Shown one piece after another: positions 23,077 to 34,234 of a DNA stretch of 64,000 bases. The DNA comes from Gautieria morchelliformis (taxonomy: Eukaryota > Basidiomycota > Agaricomycetes > Gomphales > Gomphaceae). Location: the NCBI GenBank assembly GCA_015179125.1, contig WHVA01000150.1, positions 62,001 to 126,000 of the forward strand. Direction: 5' to 3'. Made by a program: the position numbers and the translations under genes. Each line of letters begins with the position of its first letter. The stretch's first letter is position 1. Below the pieces are notes generated by a model, which was not told where the DNA came from, did no database searches, and was given only the letters and a program-made list of their open reading frames with translations.

Positions 23077-23787
23077 CAGCGTTTTCAAAAAACCTTGACG
23101 CGGCGCGCTTTTTTTTTTTTTTCTCAGAGGCGCTCACGCCCATTAGGCGCCGGAGCAGCAGCAGCACAAACCCCCCACACGATGTCTGGCGGTAATCTGG
23201 AGCCCTCGGGGCCACCGCCACCGTATTCAGATCAAATAGTACGATCACCCTTGCTTGATTCGTCCGTCCATACAAACTGACTGGCCACAAAATGAGTTTG
23301 CACCTCTTCCATCCATTGTGCTCATCCAATCTCATCTCGTTCCGCGGCCTGTCGTCTCAGTAACTTGTAGGAGAGGCCAGCATTCTGGGTTGCATAGTGA
23401 AGCGTTGTTATAGCCACGAGGATGTCGTGCTCTAGCGCAAGCCAGTCCTGCAGTTCATTCAGAAACATTTCTGGGGCATTCTGAACTAGATTGATTAGGG
23501 CATGCATCTGTGTGGTATTCAAAGCACCAGGTCGGCCTTGGAGAGGATTGCGTGGTGGAACGACGTTGCCGTAAACTTCGAGGTTTTGTGCCCACCGAGT
23601 CATGCTGCTCTTTGAGACATTGAGGATAATACCCACCTCTTCCATATAACCGTTATGAAGCAGCCATAGTGCTCGCTGCTTGAGGTCAGGGCTGATACGT
23701 CGATACCCCATTGCCAGTCGCAGCAGCACGGGCGCCTCTGAGGAAAAAAAAAAAAGCACGCCGCGTCAAGGTTTTTTGAAAACGCTG
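23077..23787 (-). mobile_element. Small Tc1/IS630-type transposon nested in the pogo element
   Basis: The ends are inverted repeats of about 55 bases: CAGCGTTTTCAAAAAACCTT at 23077 and its complement ending at 23787. Both ends include an oligo-T/A run and a CTCAGAGGCGC box. It is flanked by TA at 23075-23076 and 23788-23789. It is 711 bp, too small for a full transposase, and carries an N-terminal fragment only. Confidence 0.9.
23322..23711 (-). pseudogene. IS630/Tc1-type transposase, DNA-binding half only
   Basis: The ATG at 23711 gives MGYRRISPDLKQRALWLL, HNGYMEEVGIILNVSKSSMT, then a Pro/Gly-rich linker (VVPPRNPLQGRPG) and a second helix set (MHALINLVQNAPEMFLNELQ). This is the paired helix-turn-helix of basidiomycete IS630/Tc1-like transposases. 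The DDE catalytic half (D-D-D/E) is missing; the frame stops at 23322. The element may be mobilised by a full-length relative, or the short protein may act as a repressor (inference). Confidence 0.8.
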
Positions 23788-24524
23788 TAATATGAGACTG
23801 CATCTAAGAATGGACGAGAACACACGCATAGAATAACACAGACTCATCTGTATTAAAAATGTCACGTGGTGCATAGCCAAGTTTGTTTAGAAGCTCTTGG
23901 ATACACAGCCGTTCCTTCTCGACAGTATCAGAGGCCGTAGAAGCAGCTTCTCCATGATGCTTCAACTGCTTCAAACCATTCCGTTCCTTATACCGAGCCA
24001 ACCACCCCTTGCTCAAGTTAAGACGCTCGTCCTCTGGCACACAGACAAGATCTGTGAACTTCTTCCATTTTTGACGGATGACATCGCCAGTGAGAAGCAG
24101 CTTCTCTGCCATCGCCTTTGCAACCCAAAGATCCAGCATTTCCGTCACCTCAGGATGTTGTGTCTGACGCACTCATTTCACCAAACGCGCACCCGTACTA
24201 CAGCCCTCAAATTCCACTCGCCATGTTGCTTCGTGCTTGAGCCAGGCTGAAACTCTTGGCTGTTTGAGTTGGAGGTTGGGGTAGATCACATTGAAGTGCT
24301 TCACAGTTTTTGTCTGATTTTCGCCATTTGCGTGATGCCAGTTGATAATCTCAAGCCTCTGTTCGAGCGTAGCATTTTCTTTCTTCTGAAATTCTGGTAA
24401 TTTTTTCTGCTCACTGGAATCGGAGCTGTTTGCGGGTTGTGCAGGACCTGCAGAAAGCTTAGTACACTATGTCTTAAATCACAATTTTGAATGACATACG
24501 CTTGCGCTTCTTTGAAGGCCTGTC

Positions 24525-24840
24525 TGTAAGGGCGACTCTACCTGGTGCTCTACTCCCTAGAGTGGCTACCTGAGGTAGAGGAGATCCAAAGTATATAAGT
24601 CAGTGAGCAAGTAAATACATGGATGGCGCACCTGAGGTAGAGGAGATCCAAAGAGAACAGAGTGAGGATCTCCTTACCTCAGCGACAAACTATATAGCTG
24701 CTACACAATGACATAAGAAAGTCACACCACTGGTGGTGATGCACAAAGGAAGAAGGAATACAGGAAGGATGCAATGAAAGAGATGTGAGGAAGAGATGCA
24801 AGGAAGGGAAATAAAAGGAAGAACAGGTGGTCCCCTGACA
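24525..24840 (-). repeat. LTR of element B, left copy (3' LTR)
   Basis: A 316-bp direct repeat of 41395-41709, running TGTAAGGGCG to CCCCTGACA. Inside is a 25-base motif (CACCTGAGGTAGAGGAGATC...) repeated twice around TATATAAG. The adjoining internal sequence TCACCCCCTT is, on the minus strand, a purine tract ending at the LTR, as a polypurine tract should, so the element runs on the minus strand. Confidence 0.85.
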
Positions 24841-25726
24841 TCACCCCCTTCTAGAATGCGACGTCCTGACGCATAAGGTTCCAGAGGAGAGGTATTATGT
24901 CGGTGCTTGGTCCAACCACGCCCAAAGTGGGATGACACAGGGCAATCAAGGGGGTAGTGGGCGGCAGGTGTGACAGTGGTGTGCAGCAGACACTGTGACG
25001 CACGAGTGCACAGCACATGTGGAATGGGTGCAAGGCGGATGAGGAACAGTGAAAAGTCTGGTGCGTGCCACGTGAACACAATGGGGTGGGGGTCTGCCGG
25101 GAACGTGCCGCTGCGTGCACACGCAGCGCACGGAGGGGGGTGATGCTCGGGGAATGTGTGGACCACGCAGGGAGGTCTTCAGGCTGTCGGGAACGCACCA
25201 GGGAGTGGTGTGTGTGCAGCAACCTGGAACATCCGTGCCAGTTGTGCCAATGAGCGTGGCCCCGTAGGGTATGTGCGGACATATGGGGTGTCCCCCTAGC
25301 CTAGTACTGGAAGAGGCATGGCCTGCCATGTCACCAGTGCATGTGTCAGACCGCCGTTGCGTTGAGAGCAAGGCACGTGTGGCAAGGGGGTCGCGAGAGG
25401 TGCAGCGGAGGGCACAGAAGGAAGAGAGGGCATAGGGACGCAGCCGTTGGGGCATCACAGTTGTGGAACGGCCCATGACAGGCTGGGGGTCCACGATGGT
25501 CCCTGCACATACCGGGGATACGTGTCCAGAGTGGGGCAGCACACATTCCGCTGCTGCGACCAGCAGTGGCACCACGCTGTCATCTACCAGACAGCACCCT
25601 AACCATCTGTGTCGCTCCACAAGGGAACGTCAGAGGTGGTCGCCACCGACTCCTCATGCTCTCCAAAGCAAGCTCCAGGAGGGCACCAGCAACCCTGCAG
25701 CCGTCAGCGTGGAGCTTGACCCTGGA
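24841..25726. other. Internal GC-rich sequence of element B, part 1
   Basis: No plausible protein; the long overlapping frames on the minus strand are Cys/His/Pro-rich products of GC-rich repeat-like DNA. It ends at the target duplication CTGTA (25727-25731) of gypsy element A. Confidence 0.6.
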
Positions 25727-25731
25727 CTGTA

Positions 25732-25945
25732 TGTAAAGATGTCGATCTTAGGACCTTGTATCACAAGGTCACTGCAGAACTTGACCAATGAGTGGTATTC
25801 TGAATGCTACGTAGTGACAGGTAAGAGTAAGATGCGATGGGAACCGCTGGCCGGTTCCCACGCATAAACTATACAGTGGGTCCCTAAGGGGCCCACTGGG
25901 ATTATGTAATAACTATTGTACATGTAGATACATAGGTTATTTACA
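25732..25945 (-). repeat. Element A 3' LTR
   Basis: 214 bp, TGTAAAGATG ... TTATTTACA. By eye it differs from the other LTR at three positions (T/G, G/A, A/C). It contains a near-palindrome around AGTGGGTCCC/GGGGCCCACT. Confidence 0.95.
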
Positions 25946-26185
25946 CCCTCCCCCTCTATAGACAACTATAGGGGTCAACTACGACTCATGGAGGTCATCC
26001 ATAATGGAGTCCTCTAGAGTGGCTGATACGAGGACATCGTCATTGTACGGGGCCGGTGGAGCGCGTGACTCCTCCGCGTCATCGGTGGTGATTGGGTGAG
26101 GCTGGTCGGCCTCACCACTAGCGCAGTATCCGCTTGGGTGATGAGGCCAGCGTCCTCGCGGAGCATGGCCTCAACGGCCGGGTCC

Positions 26186-27004
26186 TCAGTCTGAGGAGGG
26201 GGCCGGAAGCGCGCCAGCTCTTGGTCGAGCTGAGCGTGAGTGAGGGGTGCCGTGCAATTTCTTGCACTTTTTCTTTGGCTGCTCTGCCAGCTGCTGTGCC
26301 CTTTCCGGGTTGTACGTCTTCCAGACGGACGAGTCTGACTCCCATCCTTCTGGGACGCTGTACGCAGAGTCGGAAGGCGCGCTATGCCCTTCCGTCGTTG
26401 TCGTTGTCGGGGTCGGCGCCGACAATCGGGACGCTAGCCCCGATGTTGCACGCGCCGGCAAAGGCGCCGTCACGCGAGGTGATGAAACCCCGGCCACTGG
26501 GTCCGTGGCCGGGTCATGTCGCGCCCTTTTTGAGGCAGCGTGGACCAGGGTAACCTGGAGCTGGGCTGCGCTCAGCTGCTGCTCCAGTTCCTTGATCTTG
26601 GCGCGCTTGGTTTCGAGTGCATTGTCGTGGTCTTTGACCGCACGTTCCAACTCCTTGACCTCATTTTTGAGGTCGTGGATGTCCCGGAGGAGCTCTTCTC
26701 GCGCGTCACGCGCGATGCCCCTTGGGAGCCATCCCCAGGCTGCATCGACGGCATCGCCGATGTCTTCGTCCCGCAATTTGACCTTGCGGGTGCCTGTCAC
26801 GGCCCTTAAGTGCGCGGCGTAGTCCGCGCATGTTGCGCAATCGTCCGGGTGGACGATGGCGAGGGCGTCCTCCCATCCCACGATCATCCAGTGCTCCTGA
26901 TCTACTGGAGCACGGAGAATATCTGCGGCCCCCTGTCTTGGGGCCATTGCTTGCATTGTGGACGTTGACGGATCAACGTCCATCCCCTCTTTGGAGGGCA
27001 TCAT
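26186..27004 (-). CDS. Extra ORF of gypsy element A (272 residues, coiled coil)
   Basis: An intact frame between integrase and 3' LTR, where retroviruses carry env, but there is no signal peptide or membrane segment. The ATG at 27004 gives MMPSKEGMDVDPSTST, a WMIVGWEDALAIVHPDDCAT segment with CATC, a strong heptad-rich coiled coil of about 70 residues (from LLRDIHDLKNEVKELERAVK through ELEQQLSAAQ), a Ser/Thr/Pro linker, and a basic end (KKKCKKLHG; RSARPRAG). It remains open while gag-pol is full of stops. The coiled coil suggests an oligomer, perhaps a particle or chromatin partner (inference). No known family recognised. Confidence 0.6.
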   Translation of the reverse strand: MMPSKEGMDVDPSTSTMQAMAPRQGAADILRAPVDQEHWMIVGWEDALAIVHPDDCATCADYAAHLRAVTGTRKVKLRDEDIGDAVDAAWGWLPRGIARDAREELLRDIHDLKNEVKELERAVKDHDNALETKRAKIKELEQQLSAAQLQVTLVHAASKRARHDPATDPVAGVSSPRVTAPLPARATSGLASRLSAPTPTTTTTEGHSAPSDSAYSVPEGWESDSSVWKTYNPERAQQLAEQPKKKCKKLHGTPHSRSARPRAGALPAPSSD

Positions 27005-27129
27005 CTTTGTGGGGATGATGGTGGTAGGCTTCTAAGAAGCGATGCGCCCTCGGAAAGATCCGAGGTGAAAATTTAACCGCACCGTGGCCGGCGCGTCATG
27101 TGGTCTGCATGTGACAGACACGTCTAGTG

Positions 27130-28569
27130 GCGTCTGGGGAGGTCGCGTGGCTTGCTCACCCCCCGAAGCTCTAGATAGCTATCTAGGGCTTCAAGGTCCT
27201 TGCAGGATGACATGGGTTCCCATGTCACGTTGCCTAGGGTCCAACGGACCTGGAACTCCAGGTCCGTCGAGTTTATCCATCAATGTGCGATAATCTCGTC
27301 GACGAGCCACTCCTCGCCGTCATTTGCTCCGAAGTCATAAAATGACTTGGCCTCATGACGAGGGAACAATTCGTCGTTGTTAGCCTCGTATCGCCGTACG
27401 AGGCTTGAATGGAAGACCGGCGAAATGCGACGGCTTTTCAGCTCGTCAGGAAGATCAAGGGTCACCGTTGAGGCGTCGTTGTGAGCCTCAACGACGCGGT
27501 ACGGTCCAATGTACCGCGGGACTATTTTTCTGGCTCTTCCTTTCGGGAGAGTTAGGTTTTGTGTCGAAAGGTAGACACGGTCGTTGGCCGCGTACCTGTC
27601 GCTCACCATACATTTCTTGTTTGCATGAAACATTTGTGTCACTCGATGCTCTATGATTGCATTGTGTGCCGCCATCAGGTTCCATTTTGCCTGATGTGCC
27701 ACCCGGGCTACCCCCTTGAACGGGGTGTCCACGGCTATGGGGAGGTCTATCCATGGCATATAGCCGTGGTTCAGCTCGAAAGGTGCGAACCCTGTGGTCG
27801 CGCTGACGTTGCTGTTGAGGGCGACCTCAACCATTGGGCATTTCAATGCCCAATCCTTCTGATCGTCTCTGACGACCGCGCGCAATATCTGGCCGATCAA
27901 GCGGTTTGCCCGCTCGGTGGCTCCATCCGTTTGGGGATGGAAGGCAGTTGACATGAGGAGCTTAGTCCCCCTGAGTTGCTGTAGTTCATGCCAGAAGACT
28001 GACGTGAACTTCGAGTCTCTGTCCGAGACGATGGAGTCGGGAACTCCGTGGAGTCGAACAACCTCCTTCAGAAACAGCCAGGCTACTCCCTTGGCTGACA
28101 TGCTCGTCTTGGTTGGTACGAGGTGTACGAGCGACGTTAGTTGGTCGATGACTACCATCAGGTAGTCACAGTCGTTGGATTTGGTCAGGGGCCCCATGAA
28201 GTCGATGCCAATCGACTGCCATGGCCTATCCAGAATGGGTAGGCTGTGTAGTAGGCCTTTGGGCCGTTGTGGTCCGGTTTTCGTCATCTGACACCTCGCG
28301 CACAATGTGCAGAACACTTCTATGTCTGGGCTCATGCCCGGCCACCAATATGATCTTCGAACATAGTTAGAAGTCTTCAGATGGCCGTAGTGGCCGACTA
28401 TCTGATGTGCCCGATCGATGATGATTTCGGTCAGCTTCCTTCCCCCTTGAAGAACAGAGCGGGGGACGGCAATGACGTCTCTTTTGAGCTGGTTCTTAGT
28501 CCAGATCAGCCCGTCCTGGATCCCGAATCTCGGGTGCGCGTCCGGGTGCGCCATGATCTTTGTGAACAT
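27130..28569 (-). pseudogene. Integrase with C-terminal chromodomain (element A)
   Basis: The N-terminal HHCC zinc region (RAHQIVGHYGHLKT ... CTLCARC) comes first, then the catalytic core with IGIDFMGPLTKSNDCDYLMV, PDSIVSDRDSKFTS and STAFHPQTDGATERANRLIG (D, D, E), then the GPYRVVEA C-terminal fold and LKSRRISPVFHSSLVRRY. A chromodomain follows: EWLVDEIIAH, stop TGA (27280-27282), then WINSTDLEFQVRW, WEPMSSCKDLEALDSYLE. In chromoviruses this module steers insertion to heterochromatin. The TGA sits where related proteins have Arg, so CGA to TGA is the simplest origin. The upstream join to RNase H is broken by the solo LTR. Confidence 0.9.
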
Positions 28570-28593
28570 GGCGTCCCTGTGGTACGCGTCTCA

Positions 28594-29047
28594 TGTTGGG
28601 TGCATTTATGCTCCTGCACCAAAATCAAGCATAATATGTTCAATTTATTGTGTGGTGTTTCAATCTTTTCTCACATTGTTCTTGTACCATGCATTCACTT
28701 CTCTGGTTATTTTCGAAATTTTCCAGTCACTCCCTATCTCTCCATTTCATTCTGTTATTTCTGTTTTCACAGGCGGCTGCACCCAGCGGAGTTTGAAATG
28801 ACTTCGACGCGCGAGCCCTTGGGCGCTAAAGGGCTGGGTGCACGTATATGCTTTCTGAGACAGAATAATACTCCTCTCCCAGTGACAATAAATTCACTGA
28901 GAGAGGCGAGTAGTATCTTTCATATTTACATAGCATGTTGACTGAAAATCATGTAGTGTATTTGATTCTAGGTATTGTATTAATATAACAGTGACAATAA
29001 ATTCACTGAGAGAGTGTATTTGATTCTAGCTTTCTAAGAACTCTACC
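28594..29047. repeat. Solo LTR of family TGTTGGG, copy 1 (in element A pol)
   Basis: Same family as 53489-53988 and 56804-57301: starts TGTTGGGTGCATTTATGC, ends near CTCTACC. It holds two CAGTGACAATAAATTCACTG stem-loops. It interrupts pol between RNase H and integrase. A 5-bp target duplication is not clear here, unlike the other two copies. Confidence 0.8.
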
Positions 29048-30955
29048 GAACCTTCCCTGCCATAACCCCGAGTTGCTAACATCTCGTAGGACCTTAGACA
29101 GGTCTATGCCTTGCTCGACGACCCAGCACAGGGGCGCGCCGTCATTTCCTGTGGCAATGACTCTGACATCATCGTTGTCGTCGTCGTGTGACGTGGCGAC
29201 GTTCGCGGGCTCTGGTGAGCCCTCATTTAATGCGGCGGATTCTGTTACTCTCGCCTCTGTCTTCTCAGCGAGGCGTTTAGAGTGTCTTGTTGCCGCTGTT
29301 CGCAGCTCGATATACCAGTCGGTGGGCAATAACTCACCGTCCGGGTCTAAACGCACATCTGCGTTCACGAAGACGTGGTCCGGGTGATTGTCATCACTCG
29401 TGTCGTTCTCGTAGTAGCGCGACAGGCAGTCTGCTACCTTGTTCTCTACACCATCAACATGAACGGTGTTGAAATTGAACCGGGAGAGAAATTCCCACCA
29501 TCTGACCTGGCGGTCAGATAGGCTCTTCTGGGTCTCGAAGTACTCGAGCCCTTTGTGGTCTGTGACGAGGGTGAACCTTCACCCCAGCAGTTTGTCCTCC
29601 CATTTCATGAGAGCCTCGAGCACCGCGATTGTCTTGTGCTCGTGAGTCCGGTAGTGTTGCTGAGCAACGCTGAACTTCTTTGACAAGAAGCCGGCAGGTC
29701 GACAGGTTTTCCAGTCAGGACCTTGGCCGTAGACCGCACCGATGCCAGCTTTTGACCTGTTGGTGATCACCCAGATCGGCTCTGGGCACCTTGCGTCTAC
29801 TGGATGCAGGATCGGGGCCTTACAGGCCAATGCCTTAATGCTTTGCCAGCATTTGTCTAGTAGTGGAGTCCATTCGAATGGACAGTTATTACACACACAG
29901 CCCGATAGTGGGGTGGTATATGCGCTAACATCTGGCATGTAGTGTGCCAGATACTGTACCAGCCCGAGGAAACGCTGGACGTCGTTGAACGTCCGTGGCC
30001 TACACCACTTGTGGATGCGTTGCATCTTGTCCTCGTTGGCATGTACCCCTCAGCCATCGATGATATGGCCGAGACACTCCATTCGTATGGAATAGAGGTC
30101 CACCTTTTTCTTGCTCAGAAAAAGGTGATTCTTCCTCAGTCTGTCAAAGACGATGTAGAGGTGCTCTTCATGCTCTTGTATTGAGAGCGAGAATATGAAG
30201 ATGTCGTCCATGTATACATGGACGAAGCGACCTATGCAGTCGTGGAAAATGGCTGTCATCAGCCGTTGGAATGTTGATGGGGCGTTACAGTCCCCCATCT
30301 GTATCACCTGGCTCCTGAAGGTGCCAAGGATCGTGGCAAAGGCAGTCTTTGCTACGTGATCTGGATGGATCCAGATCTGCTCGTATGCTTCTGACATATC
30401 GAGTTTTGTTCGATACTGACAGCAAGCCATGTCGCTGCAGATGATATCCTGATACGAGAAGGGCGTGACGTCCTTCACCGTGTTCTCGTTCTGCTGGTGC
30501 AGATCGAAGACGGTTCGCAATGTACCGTTCTTCTTCGGCACACACAGCATGGGCACGGCCTGCTGCGCGACTTCTGGAATCCACCACTTTGCAGTGGTGT
30601 ATCGTTCTATCTTAGCCGACAGTTCCTCTCGGAAGTGTTCGGGGCATTTCGGTAGTCGATACCGCATGTGCTTGTTGGGATCGATGAGGTTGATCTCATG
30701 GTTGATCTCCTGTAGTGGCGGGAGTTCTAATGGAATTCCACTGACTAAGTCAGTGATTCGTTCCATCCATTCCTCGCGGAGGCGAGGAAGGTCATCATCC
30801 ATGAGGATGATGGTGGTGGTTGGCTTAGAAGCCATTAGGCGCTGTGGGCGTCTATTAGGTCCCGCGGCGTGCGGAACCGCTTTCCTCTTCCCCATCGCTT
30901 TCACCGTTAGGTGAGAGCGCCTCTCCCTACGGTTGTAGGGTGAGTTCGAGGACAA
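29048..30955 (-). pseudogene. Reverse transcriptase and RNase H (element A)
   Basis: RT motifs: RTVFDLHQQNENTVKD, TKLDMSEAYEQIWI, FRSQVIQMGDCNAPSTFQRL and the catalytic VYMDDIFIFS; then FNDVQRFLGLVQYLAHYM and the RNase H part AGIGAVYGQGP, KTIAVLEALMKWEDKLLG and TLVTDHKGLEYF, then VADCLSRYY. Together these copy element RNA into DNA. Stops TGA at 30050-30052 and 29579-29581 sit at positions that fit Arg (CGA). From 29370 to 29048 the frame continues as an acidic linker (DDDNDDVRVIATG). Confidence 0.9.
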
Positions 30956-30982
30956 GTCATCCCGCGACTCGTCCTCCTGGCT

Positions 30983-31930
30983 TCAATGACCCAGGTTAGG
31001 CTTCGATGCCCGGGTGATCCTGCTCACCCGTGGCCCCTTGTCCTCGTTCGTCGATCCGTCATCATCGAACGAGACCTTGCCCGTGGGGATCACTTTGTTC
31101 CCCTTGTGGATCGTCCCTGGGCTCGAGAAGTCCAGGGTTATGCCGAATCTCCTTAGGAACGGTGTCCCTAAGATAGCGTCGTAATATTTGACGTTCACTA
31201 CGTCGAAATATTCGTCGTATGTCTCACGACCAAATTTGATGGTTGTGTTCGTTCCATAGTTGATCGTGGAGTGGCTGACTATGCAGGCTAGCTGCAGCGC
31301 GATTGGCTGCTCCAGGGAGAATGTCTTCATCCCTGTAGCTCGCGTGAATTCGGGGGATAGCAGTACCCCTTCGCTGCCGCTATCTAGCAGGCAGTGGGCT
31401 TTTACGCCGTTTATTTCCCAGTACCCCGATAGGGTATGGTTCTCACTGCGCGGGCGCGTTGGCCGCGCCCTGTGTTTGCTTCGGTGGTGATACACCGGCT
31501 TGGCCGCCTTGTCTGGCGTGACCGACGTGCGTGCCGCCATGACTTTCGTGGCAGTTTCGTCCTCCGGCGCGAATCTGATCGCGCTGGACATGTAAGTGGT
31601 GTCTTCCACCTCCTCGTCCCATTCATAGTATTGGGATGGCTCGGGGTCCCACTCTTCAGCGGGCGCGTCTCCGTTGTCCGGAGTGTCGTTGGGTTGGGGA
31701 TCACCCTCCCCCTCTTCATCAATTTGATGGAGAGAATTTTGACCAAGATCCGTCTCCGGATCTTCGGTCTCCTCTTCGTGCCTCGCGGCCGCTGTCCTGA
31801 TACTGGACTTAAGCCGGGGGCATTCCGCCCTCTTGTGGCCAGGTTGGCCGCATTCGAAGCAGGTGGTTCTGCTTTGGCCGCTGCTGGGCCGATCATTAGG
31901 TCGGCCTGATGCCTTCGCCGGTGGGGCAGG
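30983..31930 (-). pseudogene. Gag zinc knuckle and aspartic protease region (element A)
   Basis: A CCHC zinc knuckle (CFECGQPGHKRAEC) at about 31865-31820 is followed by an acidic linker and a retropepsin-like protease with HCLLDSGSEGVLLSPEF (active-site DSG) and YDAILGTPFLRRFGI. Stop TGA at 30983-30985 and the TGA at 31931-31933 that separates it from gag both fit CGA codons. Confidence 0.85.
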
Positions 31931-34097
31931 TCACGGGGACGACCCTGATGCTTGAGGCTGTTTAGCTTCAGGCGGGCGTCCAGCTTGTGCTGGGCGTGGG
32001 GGAGGCAGCCGCTGTCCTGTTCCGCTTCTTGAGAACAGGCTGGGCCTGGTCAGGCCCGTTTGTGTCAACGGCTTGCTCCCTGTGAGCCGGGTAGTGCTTG
32101 CCGTTGCTGCTGCACTTTCTGTGTGGCGCATCCCCATGTTGTATCGGGATGCCTCCTCGATCATCCGGGCCGTCTCTAAGAGTTGCTCTATTGAGCTGCT
32201 CTCGGCATTATAGCCCTTTTTGAGGACTTTGTTGCGCAGCGTTTCGCGCAGCGCCGACACAAACCGTCTCCGGAACGTGTAATCATCTGGCGGCTGTATC
32301 ATACGTGCCGCGTATTTCGTGAGCTCGTTCAGCATTTCCTGAACGGTTTTCATGCCCTGCATGACCGTGTCGAATTTATTCGATGCGTGATGGAACGTCA
32401 GTGTGTGCAGGAACCTTTTTTGAAGGCCTTGCATCACAGTTTCCAGCGTCCAGCTGCGGACCTGGTGATCGAAGCGTTCTACGTTTCGAAGGAACCACTC
32501 CTGGGCTTCGCTGGTGAGGTGAGTGCCCACATAGCCGACCTGCATGTCTATGCTGGTTGGCCCTAGGAGGCAATTCATCTTCAGCCATCATAGGATGGCT
32601 GCCACGAAGATTTCAAACTCTTCGAGGTCAGATCCCCCGGCATATGGCTCGGGGTGAGCCAATTTCACGCTGGCTTTCGCTAGCACAGACTTCTCCGGGT
32701 CTGTGTCTGCGGCATCTGCTAACGCCACGTGGATCATCCGTGTGATCCCATTGTACAGCTCCATTGGTAGGACGTCGGCCTGGTCAGGGATTCCCTGGCC
32801 TTCCATTGGGGCCATGGATCGCTCGCGCGGCTGTGACGCCGTGCGGGCAGGCTGTTGTATGCCCTGATGGGCCCCGGGCCCGGATCAGGCTCGGGATCAG
32901 GAGCATTTTGTGCTCTCGGTTCCGGGGGCATTTTGTGCCTGGTGTCCCCGGTCAGTCCCGCGTTGCGGATCCGCAGCCTGCTGTGTGTCCTGTATGGCTC
33001 GCGTGAGCTGCTCGTCGGGCAGCTGAGCGGTGTGGCTGTGGGCCACTGTTTCTTCAGTGTTCTTCGCTAGTAGCTTGAATGCCCACGTGTGGCAGCGCGT
33101 GGCTGCAGCTTCTTTACGCTGCCAGTGTGCGACTTCGAGCTCTAAGCTCTCGGTCGTCATTTCAGAGTCAGGCTCTGAGGCGACCTGTTCCCCAACAATC
33201 TGTTGGATCGGTCTTACGGCTGTCCATTGGGGCAGCCGGTTGCTCTTGAGGTTCGTTCCTGAACCTTACGTCCTGTTCGACCAGGATGGCTGGCGGTGGC
33301 ATTCGCTGCTTGTCCCACTCCTTTCGGGGCAGGTCTTCCACGTCGTGACTGCGTTCGTTGGCTGCGGACTGTCGCAAGCTCGGACGAGTTGTGTCGCGTT
33401 CCCCGCGTGGGCGGAGGGCTTTCTGGACGTCCTCCAGTGTTGCTGCGTCTTGCAGCCTGATCTCCTCCGCCTGGTGGAGTTCCTTGCCGATTGCCATTAG
33501 GGTGGCGGTGGCGTTGTCAAGCTGCGATGCCAGCTGATCGTGCTTGTGGTGCATCAGCGTGCTTTGGTGCAGCGCAGCCTGCACCTGTTTGTTCAGGGCC
33601 TCTGCCGTCTCGTGGTCGATGGCGTGAGCCCTCGAGCTCTTGCGACTAGAGCTCGAGTATTCCGAGTCCTGACCATCGTCTGGGGCTCGTCTTTTTTGCC
33701 GTCGTCCTCCTTCAGGGACGATCATCGTCGCTCTACTTCATGAGCGTCGGTTTGAGTCGTGGCTTTGTGCCCACCTCGACGTTGTTGCTCTACCGTCTGA
33801 CGACGGCGAGACTTCTCTGCCCTTTCCTTTGTCCTTGGGCAGAGGGAGATGGGGGGGCGGTGCCGGCTCATTGCCTGGCATCGTCTCTTCCTCGGCGACG
33901 CTCAACGAGACGTGGTTGGGGTTTTCCTTGTCCTCTACTGGGGGGACGAGGGCAGTGAGATCTACGATCTCTCCGTCTTCTATCGTCCTGGACTCTTGGT
34001 CCAGGGTAGCGTCAGCCGTCGTGTTGCTGGGCTGCGCCTGAGGCGTGGACCTCGAGCTCGTCGCTCGTGTCCGTCTTCGACTGCGTGGAATCATCAT
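31931..34097 (-). pseudogene. Gag (element A)
   Basis: The ATG at 34097 begins MMIPRSRRRTRATSSRSTP, an acidic/Pro-rich N-terminus. A coiled-coil-like stretch follows (ALNKQVQAALHQSTLMHHKH), then the retrotransposon gag domain with GYVGTHLTSEAQEWFLRNV, MQGLQKRFLHTLTFHHASNK and YTFRRRFVSALRETLRNKV. TGA at 33738-33740 and 32588-32590 lie in frame where CGA fits. Frame changes around 33170-33200 and 32890 add further damage. Confidence 0.85.
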
Positions 34098-34234
34098 GCT
34101 CGCAGCCGACAGTAGAGGGTCTACTGGAGGGTCTCAACGATGTTTAGTCGTCGACACAGCGATCTTTTTCAAGATTGCTTCGAACCACTATCGGTTGGTC
34201 GCGTGGCGATCAACCGCAGGATAGTTCAAAAAGG

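Larger units (their letters stand above)
20799..24524 (-). mobile_element. Pogo/Tigger-type DNA transposon, right end lost
   Basis: The left end is a TA followed by CAGTAGACTCCCTCCTAACG at 20799, a terminal repeat also seen (inverted) at 47028-47047. The transposase gene lies on the minus strand at 21966-24524. The element's other end is missing because an LTR (24525) abuts it within the transposase N-terminus. Inside it sits the Tc1/IS630-type element at 23077-23787. The region 20799-21965 holds the 3' flank, including a short TTAGGG repeat at 20880-20896. Confidence 0.75.
21966..24524 (-). pseudogene. Pogo/Tigger transposase (CENP-B-like DNA binding + DDE_1), broken
   Basis: In order: KKRKR start region (cut by the LTR at 24524), a helix-turn-helix part (LEQRLEIINWHHANGENQTK; QPRVSAWLKHE), a CENP-B-type second HTH (LDLWVAKAMAEKLLLTGDVI; KGWLARYKERNG), then the DDE_1 nuclease with IFNTDESVLFYA, ANADGSEKLSPLIIGKS, ILLLQDNFAGH and HVQPNDQGIIQCFKAHYR, giving three Asp (DDD), and a C-terminal acidic tail to 21966. 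Such enzymes cut and paste the element at TA sites. Damage: TGA near 24172, a frameshift at an A8 run near 22895, and TGA near 22500. The Tc1-type insertion lies in an intron (GTGTGT ... AATTAAAAG), so it does not break the frame. Confidence 0.85.
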
